Assembly: GCF_009928415.1 (NCBI RefSeq)
Contig: NZ_JAABNN010000004.1
Coordinates: 1 to 64,000 of the forward strand
Reading direction: 5' to 3'
Length of the DNA stretch: 64,000 nucleotides
From: Bacillus sp. USDA818B3_A
GTDB taxonomy: Bacteria > Bacillota > Bacilli > Bacillales > Cytobacillaceae
Under the pieces are notes generated by a model. The model saw nothing but the letters and a program-made list of their open reading frames with translations, was not told the origin of the DNA and ran no database searches. Positions within the stretch are counted from its first letter, which is position 1. Each line of letters starts with the position of its first letter. Positions 9,281 to 18,980 of this stretch are shown piece after piece. The translations under genes were made by a program, and so were the position numbers.

Positions 9281-10192
9281 TTAAAGTACTACTCTAGTGT
9301 TTCTTTTCGAGAGTTTCTTTTTGTAATCTTTTACTATTGTTTTAATTTTAGAATTAGGAAATTGACAATGTTCATACAATTCCCATTCAAAATTAGAAGT
9401 ATCGGCCTTCCGAATAGCCTCACCTTGTAAGAAGTGCTTTTCTACATTTTGTGAAGTATGACAGGCCAACATTTCCTTTTTGATTCTGCGCTCTTCTTTA
9501 GAAATAACAATTTTTGTTTCTTGTGATTTACTTTTTAGAGTTGATAAAAACTTTATATCGTGTGTACCTAACTGTTGTTTTGGATTATATTCAGCCCACT
9601 CAAACAAATTAGTATATTCTATCTTCCGACATATAGACTTTACTACAAAACTTGTAAAATCATGATCTCCATGTCCTCCTTCAATACAATGAGCATAAAT
9701 CTGATGCGGGTTCAGATTTCTAATTAAGTTAAGAATATCACTAGAAATATTTTTCAAATATCTTTGTGATCCTTTATCTGGATATCCGAGGCAAACAATA
9801 TTTTCTTCTGATATATTTATTAGAGACAATGCCTTTACTGCCTCTTTATACCTAATTTCTGATATCTCCTTTGATACACTTTTTTTTATATGCCAACTCT
9901 CCCCATTCCGAGCTGTACCATTAGTTACAAATACAATAACTATGTTGTCCCCATTAAGTCTATGTCTATATAAGATGGTCCCTAATCCTAAAACATCATC
10001 ATCTGGGTGTGCAGCAAAGACTAGTGCGTCTACTTTATTATTATTGAAAGTATTTAGACGTTTACGGCCAACCATTTTATTAGGATACCTATATAACCCT
10101 CTAAAATATTCAATTTTTTTTATTAAAATTTCATTTCCTTCTATAAATGGAATTAATCTTAGAATAGGTTTTTTTATATTAGCCAATAGCAT
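9281..10192 (-). CDS. PIG-L family N-acetylglucosamine deacetylase-like protein
   Basis: This 303-residue protein carries the zinc motif FAAHPDDDVLG (about 58-68), VFVTNGTARNG (about 88-98) and a third metal ligand in HCIEGGHGDHD near 168. These define LmbE/PIG-L deacetylases, which remove N-acetyl groups from GlcNAc-type sugars in metabolites or polysaccharide precursors. The start is supported by AAGGTGG. There is no signal peptide, so it probably acts in the cytoplasm on a nucleotide sugar or lipid-linked oligosaccharide. The operon also encodes a NodB-type deacetylase. Confidence 0.8.
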   Translation of the reverse strand: MLLANIKKPILRLIPFIEGNEILIKKIEYFRGLYRYPNKMVGRKRLNTFNNNKVDALVFAAHPDDDVLGLGTILYRHRLNGDNIVIVFVTNGTARNGESWHIKKSVSKEISEIRYKEAVKALSLINISEENIVCLGYPDKGSQRYLKNISSDILNLIRNLNPHQIYAHCIEGGHGDHDFTSFVVKSICRKIEYTNLFEWAEYNPKQQLGTHDIKFLSTLKSKSQETKIVISKEERRIKKEMLACHTSQNVEKHFLQGEAIRKADTSNFEWELYEHCQFPNSKIKTIVKDYKKKLSKRNTRVVL

Positions 10193-10215
10193 GAAATTCC
10201 ACCTTTAAAATAATA

Positions 10216-11379
10216 TTAGCTTACACCTTCAAATAGTTTATTAATTTCATTTGTTGTGTCTAATTTAATGTTCTTTAAGTTATTTCTGAACTTTTCACAC
10301 AACTCTGGCTTAATTATAAGGGAATTGACAGCATTAAATATTTCAATTTCATCAAAATTTACTATCAATCCATTCTTACCATTTATGATTTGTTCCCTTG
10401 CACCAACAAAATCTGTAGTTACAATTGGTTTTGAAAATAATCTTGCCTCAGCTAGTGAAAGGCAATATGCTTCATGTCTGGACGGTTGGACATAGATATC
10501 ACATTGCTTGATATAGTTATAAGGGTTGCTTTTCGTACCCAATATAATAAGATTCTCTTCCAAACCATATTGTCTAATTAACTTTTCAAGCTCCGATCGA
10601 GAAGTTCCGTCTCCAATACAATACCATCTCACATTGTGACCTGCGGCCTTTAACTTAAATAGTATTCGTGGAATTATGTCCTGACCCTTTTCTGAACTTA
10701 ACCTTCCTACTGTTAGAATTCTTATTCCCTTGAAATGATCACTAAATCCTTCTCCATTTACCGCCATTTCCTCCATATTCTTTCCATCTAGAATATTGTA
10801 AAAGACAGATGTCTTTGCTTTAAGTTGAGGTAGCAGATCAATAAACTTATTCTTTGCAAATTCCGATACACAGAATATTTTGTCGTATTTTTCAAAATAA
10901 TTTTTATACAGTTCCATCTTTTCTATCATTGCTGAAACATCGGAGTGAATCCAGGCAAACTTTTTTTTTGCTTTAATATTATTTACTACAAAAACTACTG
11001 GAAATGATGTGGGTATATGATAAGAGATTGCTAAGTCGTATTCTGAGTTAAGCACTGGAATCATTTTAGAGTAATAACTCTCATATTTATATCTATCTTT
11101 TGTTCCCTTAGCCAACAGCATATACCAGCCAATTTTGAACGCCTGAATTAGTCTACCTTTTTTTGCCAATTTCCATATCTTTTCTAAGGCAGATTTCTCA
11201 GATCCATATAAATTTTCAACTTTAACATGATTAGGTACTTCATCCTCAAGTAAGCCCTTTTCCATTACTAATACAGTTACTTGGTATTCTTCTTTAGGTA
11301 TAGATTTCAACATAGATATTAATGCCTTTCCTATACCGCCCATTCCAAATCTATGTGTTACAATAACAAGCTTTTTCAT
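10216..11379 (-). CDS. GT4 glycosyltransferase
   Basis: This 387-residue GT-B enzyme uses the ATG at 11379; an upstream GTG lies too close to the AAGG. The N-terminal acceptor domain begins MKKLVIVTHRFGMGGIGKAL. The C-terminal donor domain has ILTVGRLSSEKGQD, the dipeptide region YVQPSRHEAYCLSLAEA with the EX7E motif, and KPIVTT. It resembles the proteins at 15484, 16703 and 26202, suggesting that these transferases came from repeated duplication. It probably adds one sugar of the repeat unit on the cytoplasmic membrane face. Confidence 0.85.
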   Translation of the reverse strand: MKKLVIVTHRFGMGGIGKALISMLKSIPKEEYQVTVLVMEKGLLEDEVPNHVKVENLYGSEKSALEKIWKLAKKGRLIQAFKIGWYMLLAKGTKDRYKYESYYSKMIPVLNSEYDLAISYHIPTSFPVVFVVNNIKAKKKFAWIHSDVSAMIEKMELYKNYFEKYDKIFCVSEFAKNKFIDLLPQLKAKTSVFYNILDGKNMEEMAVNGEGFSDHFKGIRILTVGRLSSEKGQDIIPRILFKLKAAGHNVRWYCIGDGTSRSELEKLIRQYGLEENLIILGTKSNPYNYIKQCDIYVQPSRHEAYCLSLAEARLFSKPIVTTDFVGAREQIINGKNGLIVNFDEIEIFNAVNSLIIKPELCEKFRNNLKNIKLDTTNEINKLFEGVS

Positions 11380-11438
11380 ATTAAACACAACCTTAATTTA
11401 TTTCTTGAAATTTTAAGATTATCATTTAGTTCGTTCCT

Positions 11439-13223
11439 TTATCTTACATAGCTGACTGCCTTTACTTTATTTTCAATAGAAACTAATCTCCCTTTACTTA
11501 ATTTAAAAACGATATCACAATTTTCAATGGTACTTAATCTATGAGCTATGATAATTAAAGTTTTCTCTCCCCTTAGTCCATCTATTGCCTTCATTATTTC
11601 CTTTTCTGTTTCGTTATCTAAGGCAGATGTTGCTTCATCCATGAATAATATTTCAGGATTATTATACAAAGCTCTTGCAATGCCGATACGTTGACGTTGT
11701 CCACCCGAAAGTCTTACTCCTCTTTCTCCTACCTTTGTATCTAGCTGGTCAGGTAGACCTTCAATAAATTCTTTTAACTGTGCTTGCTCTAAAGCTCTCC
11801 AAACCTTATCATCGTCAATATTTCCCTCTTCTATCCCAAAAGCAACATTACTACGGATCGTATCGTCCGATAAATAAATAGTTTGTGGGATATAACCTAT
11901 TTTTTGCTGCCACATTGCCTTTTGTTCAAATAAATTTTTACCATCAACCAACACACGCCCTTTATCTGGTTGGAAAAGTCCTAGTATAATATCGACTAGA
12001 GTCGTTTTACCTGCCCCTGATTCACCAATAAAAGCAACTGATTGACCTATTGGGATAGTTAACGATATATCATTCACTGAATACTCTCTTTGATTGAGGT
12101 AACAAAAAGAAACCCCTTGTAATTTTATGGAGTCTTTAAAAACTCTCTTATTTGTATCTTGTAATTTAACACCTAGTTTTGTACTACTCTTATAAAAAGT
12201 TAGTCCTTTATTTTCAAATAGGTCCTCATAAACAACTTCTAATGCTGGTTTACTATATCGCATAGTAGTAATTAATCCAATTACACGGTTAATAGATGGC
12301 ATTAATCGAAACGCTGCCATAGCAAATAATGCCATTGTAGATACTAATTGAGTTGTATCCATTCCTTGAAAAACAATAATTAACATCGTTACCAAGACCA
12401 CTGAAACCATTAATGTTTCGATAAAAAGCCTTGGTAAAAGATCTAACATATTCATATATCTACCATTATTTGCACTAATATGGCTTTGTCGGGTATATGC
12501 CTTAATAAAAAAGTCCTCTTTGCCTGATACGAGTACTTCTTTACTAGCACCTAAACCTTGATTAACCCATTTAATCATTTCACTACTTACTTTTTGTTGT
12601 TCCTTGCCTAAATAGTTAATCTTTTTACGAAAAAATTTAAAAAACAATAATACACTCCCCCCTAAAAGAACAGTGGCAGTTATTGTTGCCAAAGGAGCTT
12701 GCATTAATAGTAAAATTAAAATAAAAGTTATTGTTAATAATTCGGTAAACAATTGAAACCCAGATATAACAAGTCCATTAAATACCCTAGAAACTTCATT
12801 ATTTACATTTCTTAGTAATTGTGCAGAATTTCGTTGAATGTGGAATGAATAAGGTTTTGTTAGATATTCCTTAAATAGACCACTAGATAACTTGACTTTC
12901 TGACTCAAATTTACCTTTAACTGTACAAAGTTATATAAGAATAAATAAAGGTTTTTCAACACAAAGACCAGTAATAGAAAAATTACAGAAAATACGATAA
13001 ATGTAGTTGAGGACTGAAAATTAAACAACTTAAAAATATAAGACAATAAAGCTTGCTCTTGTATCATTTTTGGATTTGTTAGAATCCCCACAATGGGAAT
13101 TATTAATCCTATACCTATCGTTTCAAACAATGCTGCAACGATCATCATTAATAATAATATTATTAATCTTTTTTTATCACCCTTATCAAAAAGCTTAACA
13201 AGCTTATTGATTGTGTCCATCAT
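11439..13223 (-). CDS. ABC transporter, PglK/MsbA-like lipid-linked oligosaccharide flippase
   Basis: This 594-residue fused exporter half-transporter starts at the ATG 13223, nine bases after AAGGAAGG; a TTG six bases upstream is also possible. Six membrane segments fill the first 320 residues, beginning with FETIGIGLIIPIVG. The ATPase domain has Walker A GESGAGKTT near 400, signature LSGGQRQRIGIARAL near 505, Walker B ILFMDEATSALD near 525 and the H-loop IIIAHRLS. The membrane part resembles PglK-type flippases of undecaprenyl-linked glycans. No Wzx/EpsK-type flippase gene is visible in this locus, so this protein probably exports the repeat unit. Confidence 0.8.
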   Translation of the reverse strand: MMDTINKLVKLFDKGDKKRLIILLLMMIVAALFETIGIGLIIPIVGILTNPKMIQEQALLSYIFKLFNFQSSTTFIVFSVIFLLLVFVLKNLYLFLYNFVQLKVNLSQKVKLSSGLFKEYLTKPYSFHIQRNSAQLLRNVNNEVSRVFNGLVISGFQLFTELLTITFILILLLMQAPLATITATVLLGGSVLLFFKFFRKKINYLGKEQQKVSSEMIKWVNQGLGASKEVLVSGKEDFFIKAYTRQSHISANNGRYMNMLDLLPRLFIETLMVSVVLVTMLIIVFQGMDTTQLVSTMALFAMAAFRLMPSINRVIGLITTMRYSKPALEVVYEDLFENKGLTFYKSSTKLGVKLQDTNKRVFKDSIKLQGVSFCYLNQREYSVNDISLTIPIGQSVAFIGESGAGKTTLVDIILGLFQPDKGRVLVDGKNLFEQKAMWQQKIGYIPQTIYLSDDTIRSNVAFGIEEGNIDDDKVWRALEQAQLKEFIEGLPDQLDTKVGERGVRLSGGQRQRIGIARALYNNPEILFMDEATSALDNETEKEIMKAIDGLRGEKTLIIIAHRLSTIENCDIVFKLSKGRLVSIENKVKAVSYVR

Positions 13224-13238
13224 TCTCAACTGCCTTCC

Positions 13239-14417
13239 TTAATTAACTTTTGCAATTTTTAATGTTTCTTTATATCCAGGGTTACCATTTAAAACAACCT
13301 CTTTTAAAAAAGGGATTTTTTTCAATAGGCGAAAGTCCGTAATGTTGTTATTTGCAAGATTTAGCTTCTCTAAGCCCCAAAAATACTGAATGCCATCCAG
13401 GGCAGAAATGCAGCAATTGCTCAAATCTAACTCTTTAATATTGACCAAATCTGAGATTCTTAACCATTTACTTTCTATAGGTTTTGCAATTATTTTTCTA
13501 ACTGCGGATTCTAAGTTATTGTCCATAATATTGGCTATCCCAGCCAATTCTGATGTGGTGTAAAATTCCATATCATTGTTTCTGACTTCATTTATAATTG
13601 TTTGAATTAGCTTAGTGGTTACAGCCCACCTTGCCCATCTATCAGCTTTTGTCCCGTCAACTAATTTCTCCATTTTCGCTTCTTCGGGGATTATTGAATG
13701 GCAAGTAAAGATTACATTTTCCCCCTTTTCCTTAGCTAACTTAATGATTTTCTTCAAATAATAAACATTACATGAATAATAACCATCTAAACAAATAGAA
13801 GGAGCAAATCCTTCATAATTAAAAGCAGTTAAATTATCCTTATTTAAGTGTCCTCTGGTGATTTTAAAATAATTTGGAACTAGCTTTTTAATATGTTCTT
13901 TATCGTATTGGAAATGAGGAAAGGCAAATGAAACTGGTTTTTTGAATTTATCCTTTGTTGTAGAATGTGTTTGCTCATTCATCCAATTTAAAAGCAATTC
14001 TATCTCATCTTTGATCCAACGATGATACCCATGTTGTGTTGAATAGTCTGTTGCTTTCATATGATTAAATCCGTGATGACCAATTTCATGACCATTTGCC
14101 TGAAGTTCTAATAGTTTGTCAATTTCTTCTTGATTATGTTTACGCTCTCCATCCAAAGGGTGTATGCCATTTATATTGAAGGTTACTTTCACATCATAGT
14201 ATCCAAAAAGTTCCTTTCCATTTTCATACCACTCATGAACTCTATAACTATCATCAAATGAAAGCGCTACTCCAGGTTTATTTATGTAAGGAATGCATTC
14301 TTGATTGGTTTTATGATGGTGATTCTCTAAATTATTAAACATATCATGGTATAAATTGGACCAATATCTCCATTGAAAATATTTTTCCTTTAGGGATGGT
14401 ATGCTCATAAATTTCAT
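13239..14417 (-). CDS. Polysaccharide deacetylase (NodB-like) with C-terminal leucine-rich repeats
   Basis: This 392-residue protein starts after a perfect AGGAGGTG. Residues about 45-290 show the carbohydrate esterase 4 fold: GVALSFDDSY (catalytic Asp-Asp region), NGHEIGHHGFNHM (metal-binding His pair), FAFPHFQYD, and a late FTCHSI. Residues about 315-375 contain two to three leucine-rich repeats (LVNIKELDLSNCCIS, LEKLNLANNNIT, FLKEVVLNGNPG). There is no signal peptide, so it probably acts in the cytoplasm or needs another export route. It likely deacetylates an N-acetyl sugar. The repeat domain may bind a partner or the polymer. Confidence 0.75.
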   Translation of the reverse strand: MKFMSIPSLKEKYFQWRYWSNLYHDMFNNLENHHHKTNQECIPYINKPGVALSFDDSYRVHEWYENGKELFGYYDVKVTFNINGIHPLDGERKHNQEEIDKLLELQANGHEIGHHGFNHMKATDYSTQHGYHRWIKDEIELLLNWMNEQTHSTTKDKFKKPVSFAFPHFQYDKEHIKKLVPNYFKITRGHLNKDNLTAFNYEGFAPSICLDGYYSCNVYYLKKIIKLAKEKGENVIFTCHSIIPEEAKMEKLVDGTKADRWARWAVTTKLIQTIINEVRNNDMEFYTTSELAGIANIMDNNLESAVRKIIAKPIESKWLRISDLVNIKELDLSNCCISALDGIQYFWGLEKLNLANNNITDFRLLKKIPFLKEVVLNGNPGYKETLKIAKVN

Positions 14418-14479
14418 TTATACACCTCCTATAATATTCCAAATAAAGAAAGAGATCGCTATGATGTAAAGTATTTATT

Positions 14480-15451
14480 TCATCTCATTAATAAATACTT
14501 TGACCATATCTGATCCAGCTTCCAAATAAGATAGCTCTTATTAACCAATTTATGCCCGTCGACTGCTACAATCCATTTCTGATCTGTTATTTTTATTTGA
14601 TCAATTGTGTGCATTCCATCTTTATTCCAATCTTTATCTTTATTAGAACCGTTTAAAACCATGCTAATTGGTTCTTCTTCGTATTCACTTTCTGATAATC
14701 TTGTAATTTTAAATAAATGAACAGCACTGCCATAATTTGGCTTTCCATCTTGTGTGTATCGAAAAATGATATCATTGTCAACAATCACCCGGCCCCCAGG
14801 TCTTGTAATGTTATAATTATTTTTGATCAATGGACTTTTAGGATGTTCATACCAATTTTTCTCGAGCGTATCTGAGAAAAATAAATGCAATTTTCCACCC
14901 TTTCCTGCGAATAACCACCATTTTTTCTTATAATAAAAAATACTTGAATCTACATATTTACCATCAATAAGCCCTGAAACCTTTTCCCATTCATAAGGGA
15001 AGTTCTTTGCCTTATATAACAAAACTTTATTGGCCTCACTGGACTCCGGTATCATATAAAATTCATTATTGGATTTGAATACATATGGATATGATAAATG
15101 GAAATTTTCCTTTAATATCGCTCGATCATACTTCCAAGTTTCACCATCCTTGCTTTTGGCTAACCCTAATATACCTTTTCCAGTAGTTTTATCTAGGATC
15201 TCAAAAAACATATAAAATAATGAGTTATGAGTGATAATAAATGGATCAGCAATAAACTCTGCGGGTACATCTGTAACATCTGATGCTTGTAAACTAGGTT
15301 TTTTTAGAATTTTCTGATCAGGTATTCCATTAATCATGGAATTTGACTGAAAGACTGTAATTGACCATATTCCTAGGAGTATTTTTTTCCTGCTTAAAAT
15401 AACGAATATAAGAATTAGCATGGTTAAAGCCATGGAGACAATAAAATACAT
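14480..15451 (-). CDS. Membrane-anchored beta-propeller-like (GH43-like) protein
   Basis: This 323-residue protein has one N-terminal membrane segment (about 1-22) and a soluble part with repeated blade-like motifs: DPFIITHNSLFYMFFEIL, SYPYVFKSNNEFYMIPESS and DSSIFYYKKKWWLFAG, then HLFFSDTLEKNWYEHP and NITRPGGRV. These recall five-bladed propellers such as GH43 enzymes and the N-terminal domain of plant glucosamine inositolphosphorylceramide transferases. Relatives occur in bacterial polysaccharide loci with unknown function. It may trim or bind the polymer outside the membrane, but the topology is not certain and no catalytic assignment is made. Confidence 0.55.
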   Translation of the reverse strand: MYFIVSMALTMLILIFVILSRKKILLGIWSITVFQSNSMINGIPDQKILKKPSLQASDVTDVPAEFIADPFIITHNSLFYMFFEILDKTTGKGILGLAKSKDGETWKYDRAILKENFHLSYPYVFKSNNEFYMIPESSEANKVLLYKAKNFPYEWEKVSGLIDGKYVDSSIFYYKKKWWLFAGKGGKLHLFFSDTLEKNWYEHPKSPLIKNNYNITRPGGRVIVDNDIIFRYTQDGKPNYGSAVHLFKITRLSESEYEEEPISMVLNGSNKDKDWNKDGMHTIDQIKITDQKWIVAVDGHKLVNKSYLIWKLDQIWSKYLLMR

Positions 15452-15483
15452 ATAATCACCTATTTTGAAATTTTATACATCCA

Positions 15484-16674
15484 TTAAATTGCACAATTAA
15501 GAAATAAATTTATTTCTTGATTGTCAATAGGGTTTTCATTTTTTAAATTCTCAGTAAATTGTTTCCTCATATCTTTATTATTAATTAATTCCACAATTCC
15601 ATTGTAAAGCTCCTTTTCGTCAATACCCACGATTAATCCGTTTTCTCTGTTTCGAATTTGTTCTCTAGCTGCACTAAATTCAGTGGAAACAATTGGCTTC
15701 CTTAAACATCTTGCTTCTGCAAGTGTGATACAAAATCCTTCATGTTTTGATGGCTGTACATAAATATCGCATTGGTCTATAAATGGGTACGGATTGGGTG
15801 TTGCGCCTAATAAGATAAACCTATTTTGTAAATTATACTTTTTGATTAATTTCTCATAATGTTCTCTGGCATTTCCGTCTCCAATACAATACCACTTAGC
15901 ATCATATCCATCCTTTAATAAACGACTAAAAGCATATATCGCTAAATCCTGCCCTTTTTCTATGGACAATCTTCCTACTGTTAAGATTCTTATGCCATTA
16001 AATTTATCTGTAAAGCCTGTTCCTTTTTTAGCATGTGACTTAATTAATTCAGGTGAAGAAATGTTAAAAAAAACATTTGTCTTATTTTTTAGTGTTGGTA
16101 CTTTTTCAGTTAACTTTTTTTCAGCTTCATTTGATACTACAAAAATCTTATCAAATTGACTGTATATTTTTTCAGCAAACCTCGGATTGAATCCTATTTT
16201 TGTAATATCAAAGTGGATCCATTGGAATTTCTTCTTAGCCCTTATCTTCTTTAAAACAAAATAGCTTATGAAATCCATTGGACCGTCATAAGCTACAGCA
16301 ACATCATATTCCTTTTCAAGTAGCGGATAGTTTCTTAAAATGTATTTAAAATACAAACTTCTATTCTGTAATATTCGAGTTAATATGTGTAAAAATATGA
16401 TTATAAAAGCTTGTATTAATTTCCATTTTTTCAATAGGTTAAAGAAAATTAACTTTGGAGGCTTATTTAGCAGGTCTTTAATATCTTTATACCCTGAAAA
16501 ATATTCCACTTTCACTTCAGGAGGGATAGAGTTAAGAAAACCACCATATTCCTCTAACATAAATATAGTCATGTTATATTTATCAAGTGGTAATTCATTA
16601 ATCATATTGAGTAAAGCCTTTTCCGTGCCACCAATGTTCATATTAATTAACATGAATAACATATTTTTTTTCAT
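15484..16674 (-). CDS. GT4 glycosyltransferase
   Basis: This 396-residue GT-B protein has the N-terminal MNIGGTEKALLNMINEL, donor-domain RILTVGRLSIEKGQDLA, a middle block WYCIGDGNAREHYEKLIKKY, and VQPSKHEGFCITLAEA with the EX7E motif. It is closely similar in plan to the transferases at 10216 and 16703 and lies 28 nt downstream of the latter. It probably adds a sugar in the repeat unit. The specificity cannot be read from sequence. The start ATG has only a weak AGAGAG upstream. Confidence 0.82.
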   Translation of the reverse strand: MKKNMLFMLINMNIGGTEKALLNMINELPLDKYNMTIFMLEEYGGFLNSIPPEVKVEYFSGYKDIKDLLNKPPKLIFFNLLKKWKLIQAFIIIFLHILTRILQNRSLYFKYILRNYPLLEKEYDVAVAYDGPMDFISYFVLKKIRAKKKFQWIHFDITKIGFNPRFAEKIYSQFDKIFVVSNEAEKKLTEKVPTLKNKTNVFFNISSPELIKSHAKKGTGFTDKFNGIRILTVGRLSIEKGQDLAIYAFSRLLKDGYDAKWYCIGDGNAREHYEKLIKKYNLQNRFILLGATPNPYPFIDQCDIYVQPSKHEGFCITLAEARCLRKPIVSTEFSAAREQIRNRENGLIVGIDEKELYNGIVELINNKDMRKQFTENLKNENPIDNQEINLFLNCAI

Positions 16675-16702
16675 ATATGTTCTTCTCTCTTTCGAAGATT
16701 AA

Positions 16703-17896
16703 TTATCCAATTAATTCGTAGAATTTTGTTAACTCTTCAATATTACCTTTCTTTTCCTCTTTCAAATATTTTATTATATTATTCTTTAGTTCCTTATTAT
16801 TTATAAGCTTTAGGATTCCTTCACAGACTGCATCGTAATTCATCTCAACCACCAGTCCATTTTCCCCATCGATCATTTGGGAAAATACGGCATCAAATTT
16901 TGTGGTTACGACTGGTTTATTTAGCATTCTTGCCTCTGCAATTGCAAGACCAAAGCCTTCAAATCTAGAGGTTTGAACATACAAATCACAGTCTTTAATA
17001 AAAGGATATGGATTTGAAGTAACACCTAAAAGGATAAAATAATCTTGAAGATTATTTTTGATAATATATTGGTTTATTTCTTCTTTTAGGGGACCTTTTC
17101 CTAGTACATACCATCGGAAATTAACACCTTTTTGCTTCAACTTTTTACAGGCTTTAAGTGCAATATCATAGCCCTTTTGATGGGCAAGTCTACCAATCGT
17201 TAGGATTCTAATCCCAGTAAAATCATCTTTAAAACTACCTCCTAAACCGGCCATACTTTCTATAAAATTAGGATTGTTAATATCATAAATTACATTTGTT
17301 TTATTAAAGTATTGTGGGAATGTTTGTAAAAAGATATCTTTTGCACTATCAGAAACAGCCACAATATTTCGGTATACATCATAAAATTGTTTTTGGTATG
17401 CTGCTTCTCTCTCATCCAAGCGATAACTTACATTTACCCAGGCAAATTTCTTATCAGCATTAATTTTATCTGCAACATAAAAAGTAGGAACGCCTTGGGC
17501 ATAACTTATGGCAATATCATATTTTTTAGGGTTTACCTCAATTACGGATGAAACATTTTCCCAATACAACCGTGCTTTCTGCGCATTACTATATTCTTTC
17601 ATTCTGATACTTATAGAATATTTTAACCTCGAGTAAAGCATATCAAAGTTAATGTTCTTAAGTGAAAAAAATAACGCACTTTTTAAATTCAACCTGGTAA
17701 AAGTTGAATACTTTAATGGTTCTAAAATATTTACTTCCTTTGGCACTAGTTCCTCAAGCAATTCACCATGAGTAAATAACATTAAATCTACAGAATACTT
17801 TTTATAATCTAAGAGTGATAATAATGTAATCAAACTTTTCTCTGCACCCGCACCTACTAATGAATCAATAACAAATAGCAGTTTTTTTTTCCTCAT
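16703..17896 (-). CDS. GT4 glycosyltransferase
   Basis: This 397-residue GT-B protein opens with KKLLFVIDSLVGAGAEKSLITLL. The donor half has ILTIGRLAHQKGYDIALKAC, WYVLGKGPLKEEI and VQTSRFEGFGLAIAEA with EX7E. It starts behind GGAAG. It forms a tandem pair with the 15484 gene and precedes two GT2 genes on the upstream side. Several related GT4 genes here suggest a branched or long repeat unit. No signal peptide or membrane segment is seen, as expected for a peripheral cytoplasmic enzyme. Confidence 0.82.
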   Translation of the reverse strand: MRKKKLLFVIDSLVGAGAEKSLITLLSLLDYKKYSVDLMLFTHGELLEELVPKEVNILEPLKYSTFTRLNLKSALFFSLKNINFDMLYSRLKYSISIRMKEYSNAQKARLYWENVSSVIEVNPKKYDIAISYAQGVPTFYVADKINADKKFAWVNVSYRLDEREAAYQKQFYDVYRNIVAVSDSAKDIFLQTFPQYFNKTNVIYDINNPNFIESMAGLGGSFKDDFTGIRILTIGRLAHQKGYDIALKACKKLKQKGVNFRWYVLGKGPLKEEINQYIIKNNLQDYFILLGVTSNPYPFIKDCDLYVQTSRFEGFGLAIAEARMLNKPVVTTKFDAVFSQMIDGENGLVVEMNYDAVCEGILKLINNKELKNNIIKYLKEEKKGNIEELTKFYELIG

Positions 17897-17937
17897 AATT
17901 ATCTTCCAATCTAATTTAATTACATTTCATGTAAGGG

Positions 17938-18972
17938 TTAAAATGCAGCTTTAATGTTTTTTTCTAGTTTAATTAACCAATCATAAATAAAGGGATTAAT
18001 AATAAATCCAATCGTTGCAAATTTTTGTTTCCATCCTATTAGAGGATTTTTAATTAAATATATTAAACTTTTATTAAAATCCCTCTTTAGCTGCTTCAAC
18101 TCCTGTTTTAAATAAGGGAAATCCTTTTTGGCTGTATAGTAATTCCAAAAAAATGACTCCATGTAAGATTTGTAAGCTTTGTAATGTAGATCAAATTCTT
18201 TAATAGTTAAAAAAAACTCTGACCTATCCTTTAATGCATATACTTTATCAGCAAACCTTTTTAGTGAATAAGGTGACCGAATAATACTATTCGGTCTTTG
18301 AACGTAATAATATAACTGCGTTGAAATATAGATTGTTTTCCTACTATAGAATAAGATTTTATGAATAAGCAATTCATCTTCACAAATTCTACCTTCTTCA
18401 AACCGAAGATTTTCAAAAATTTCCCGTTTATAAATTTTATTCCATAGAACTACCCATCCAATATTATTTCCTGCACCAGTTTTTAAACCACTGGAATCAT
18501 TAGCAAACATCTGTCTTAAGGCTTCAATATTTGTAAAGTTTCTAACTTTCAAGTCACATTTATTCTTTTGAGTATCAATTACCTCATCCATATTTACATA
18601 TTTAAAATCGCAGACAGCTATGTCAGCAGAGTGCTTAATTGCAGTTTCAAATAATATCCGATACATATTTGCGTGTATAAAATCATCACTATCAACAAAT
18701 CCAATATAATATCCTTTTGCAGCTTCTATTCCTGCATTCCTAGCAGAGGAAATACCACCATTATTTTTATGAATAACTTTTATTCTTGAGTCATGTTTTG
18801 CATATTGATCACATATCTCACCACATTTATCCGGTGAACCGTCATTAACTAAAATTAATTCAAAATCACTAAAAGTTTGCGAGAGAATAGAATCAATACA
18901 TTTTTTTAAATAAGGTACTACTTTATATACTGGAACAATAATACTTAATTTTGGGTTCATACACCTTCTCAT
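17938..18972 (-). CDS. GT2 glycosyltransferase
   Basis: This 344-residue GT-A enzyme has the N-terminal signature LSIIVPVYKVVPYLKKCIDSIL, LVNDGSPDKCGEICDQYA, NNGGISSARNAGIEAAKG and the metal-binding FVDSDDFI near residue 97. The C-terminal half has an amphipathic region but no clear membrane segment. The start could be the ATG at 18972 or an in-frame ATG four codons later; neither has a strong site. It follows a closely related GT2 gene by 8 nt, so the two probably arose by duplication. Confidence 0.82.
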   Translation of the reverse strand: MRRCMNPKLSIIVPVYKVVPYLKKCIDSILSQTFSDFELILVNDGSPDKCGEICDQYAKHDSRIKVIHKNNGGISSARNAGIEAAKGYYIGFVDSDDFIHANMYRILFETAIKHSADIAVCDFKYVNMDEVIDTQKNKCDLKVRNFTNIEALRQMFANDSSGLKTGAGNNIGWVVLWNKIYKREIFENLRFEEGRICEDELLIHKILFYSRKTIYISTQLYYYVQRPNSIIRSPYSLKRFADKVYALKDRSEFFLTIKEFDLHYKAYKSYMESFFWNYYTAKKDFPYLKQELKQLKRDFNKSLIYLIKNPLIGWKQKFATIGFIINPFIYDWLIKLEKNIKAAF

Positions 18973-18980
18973 ATCCTTTA

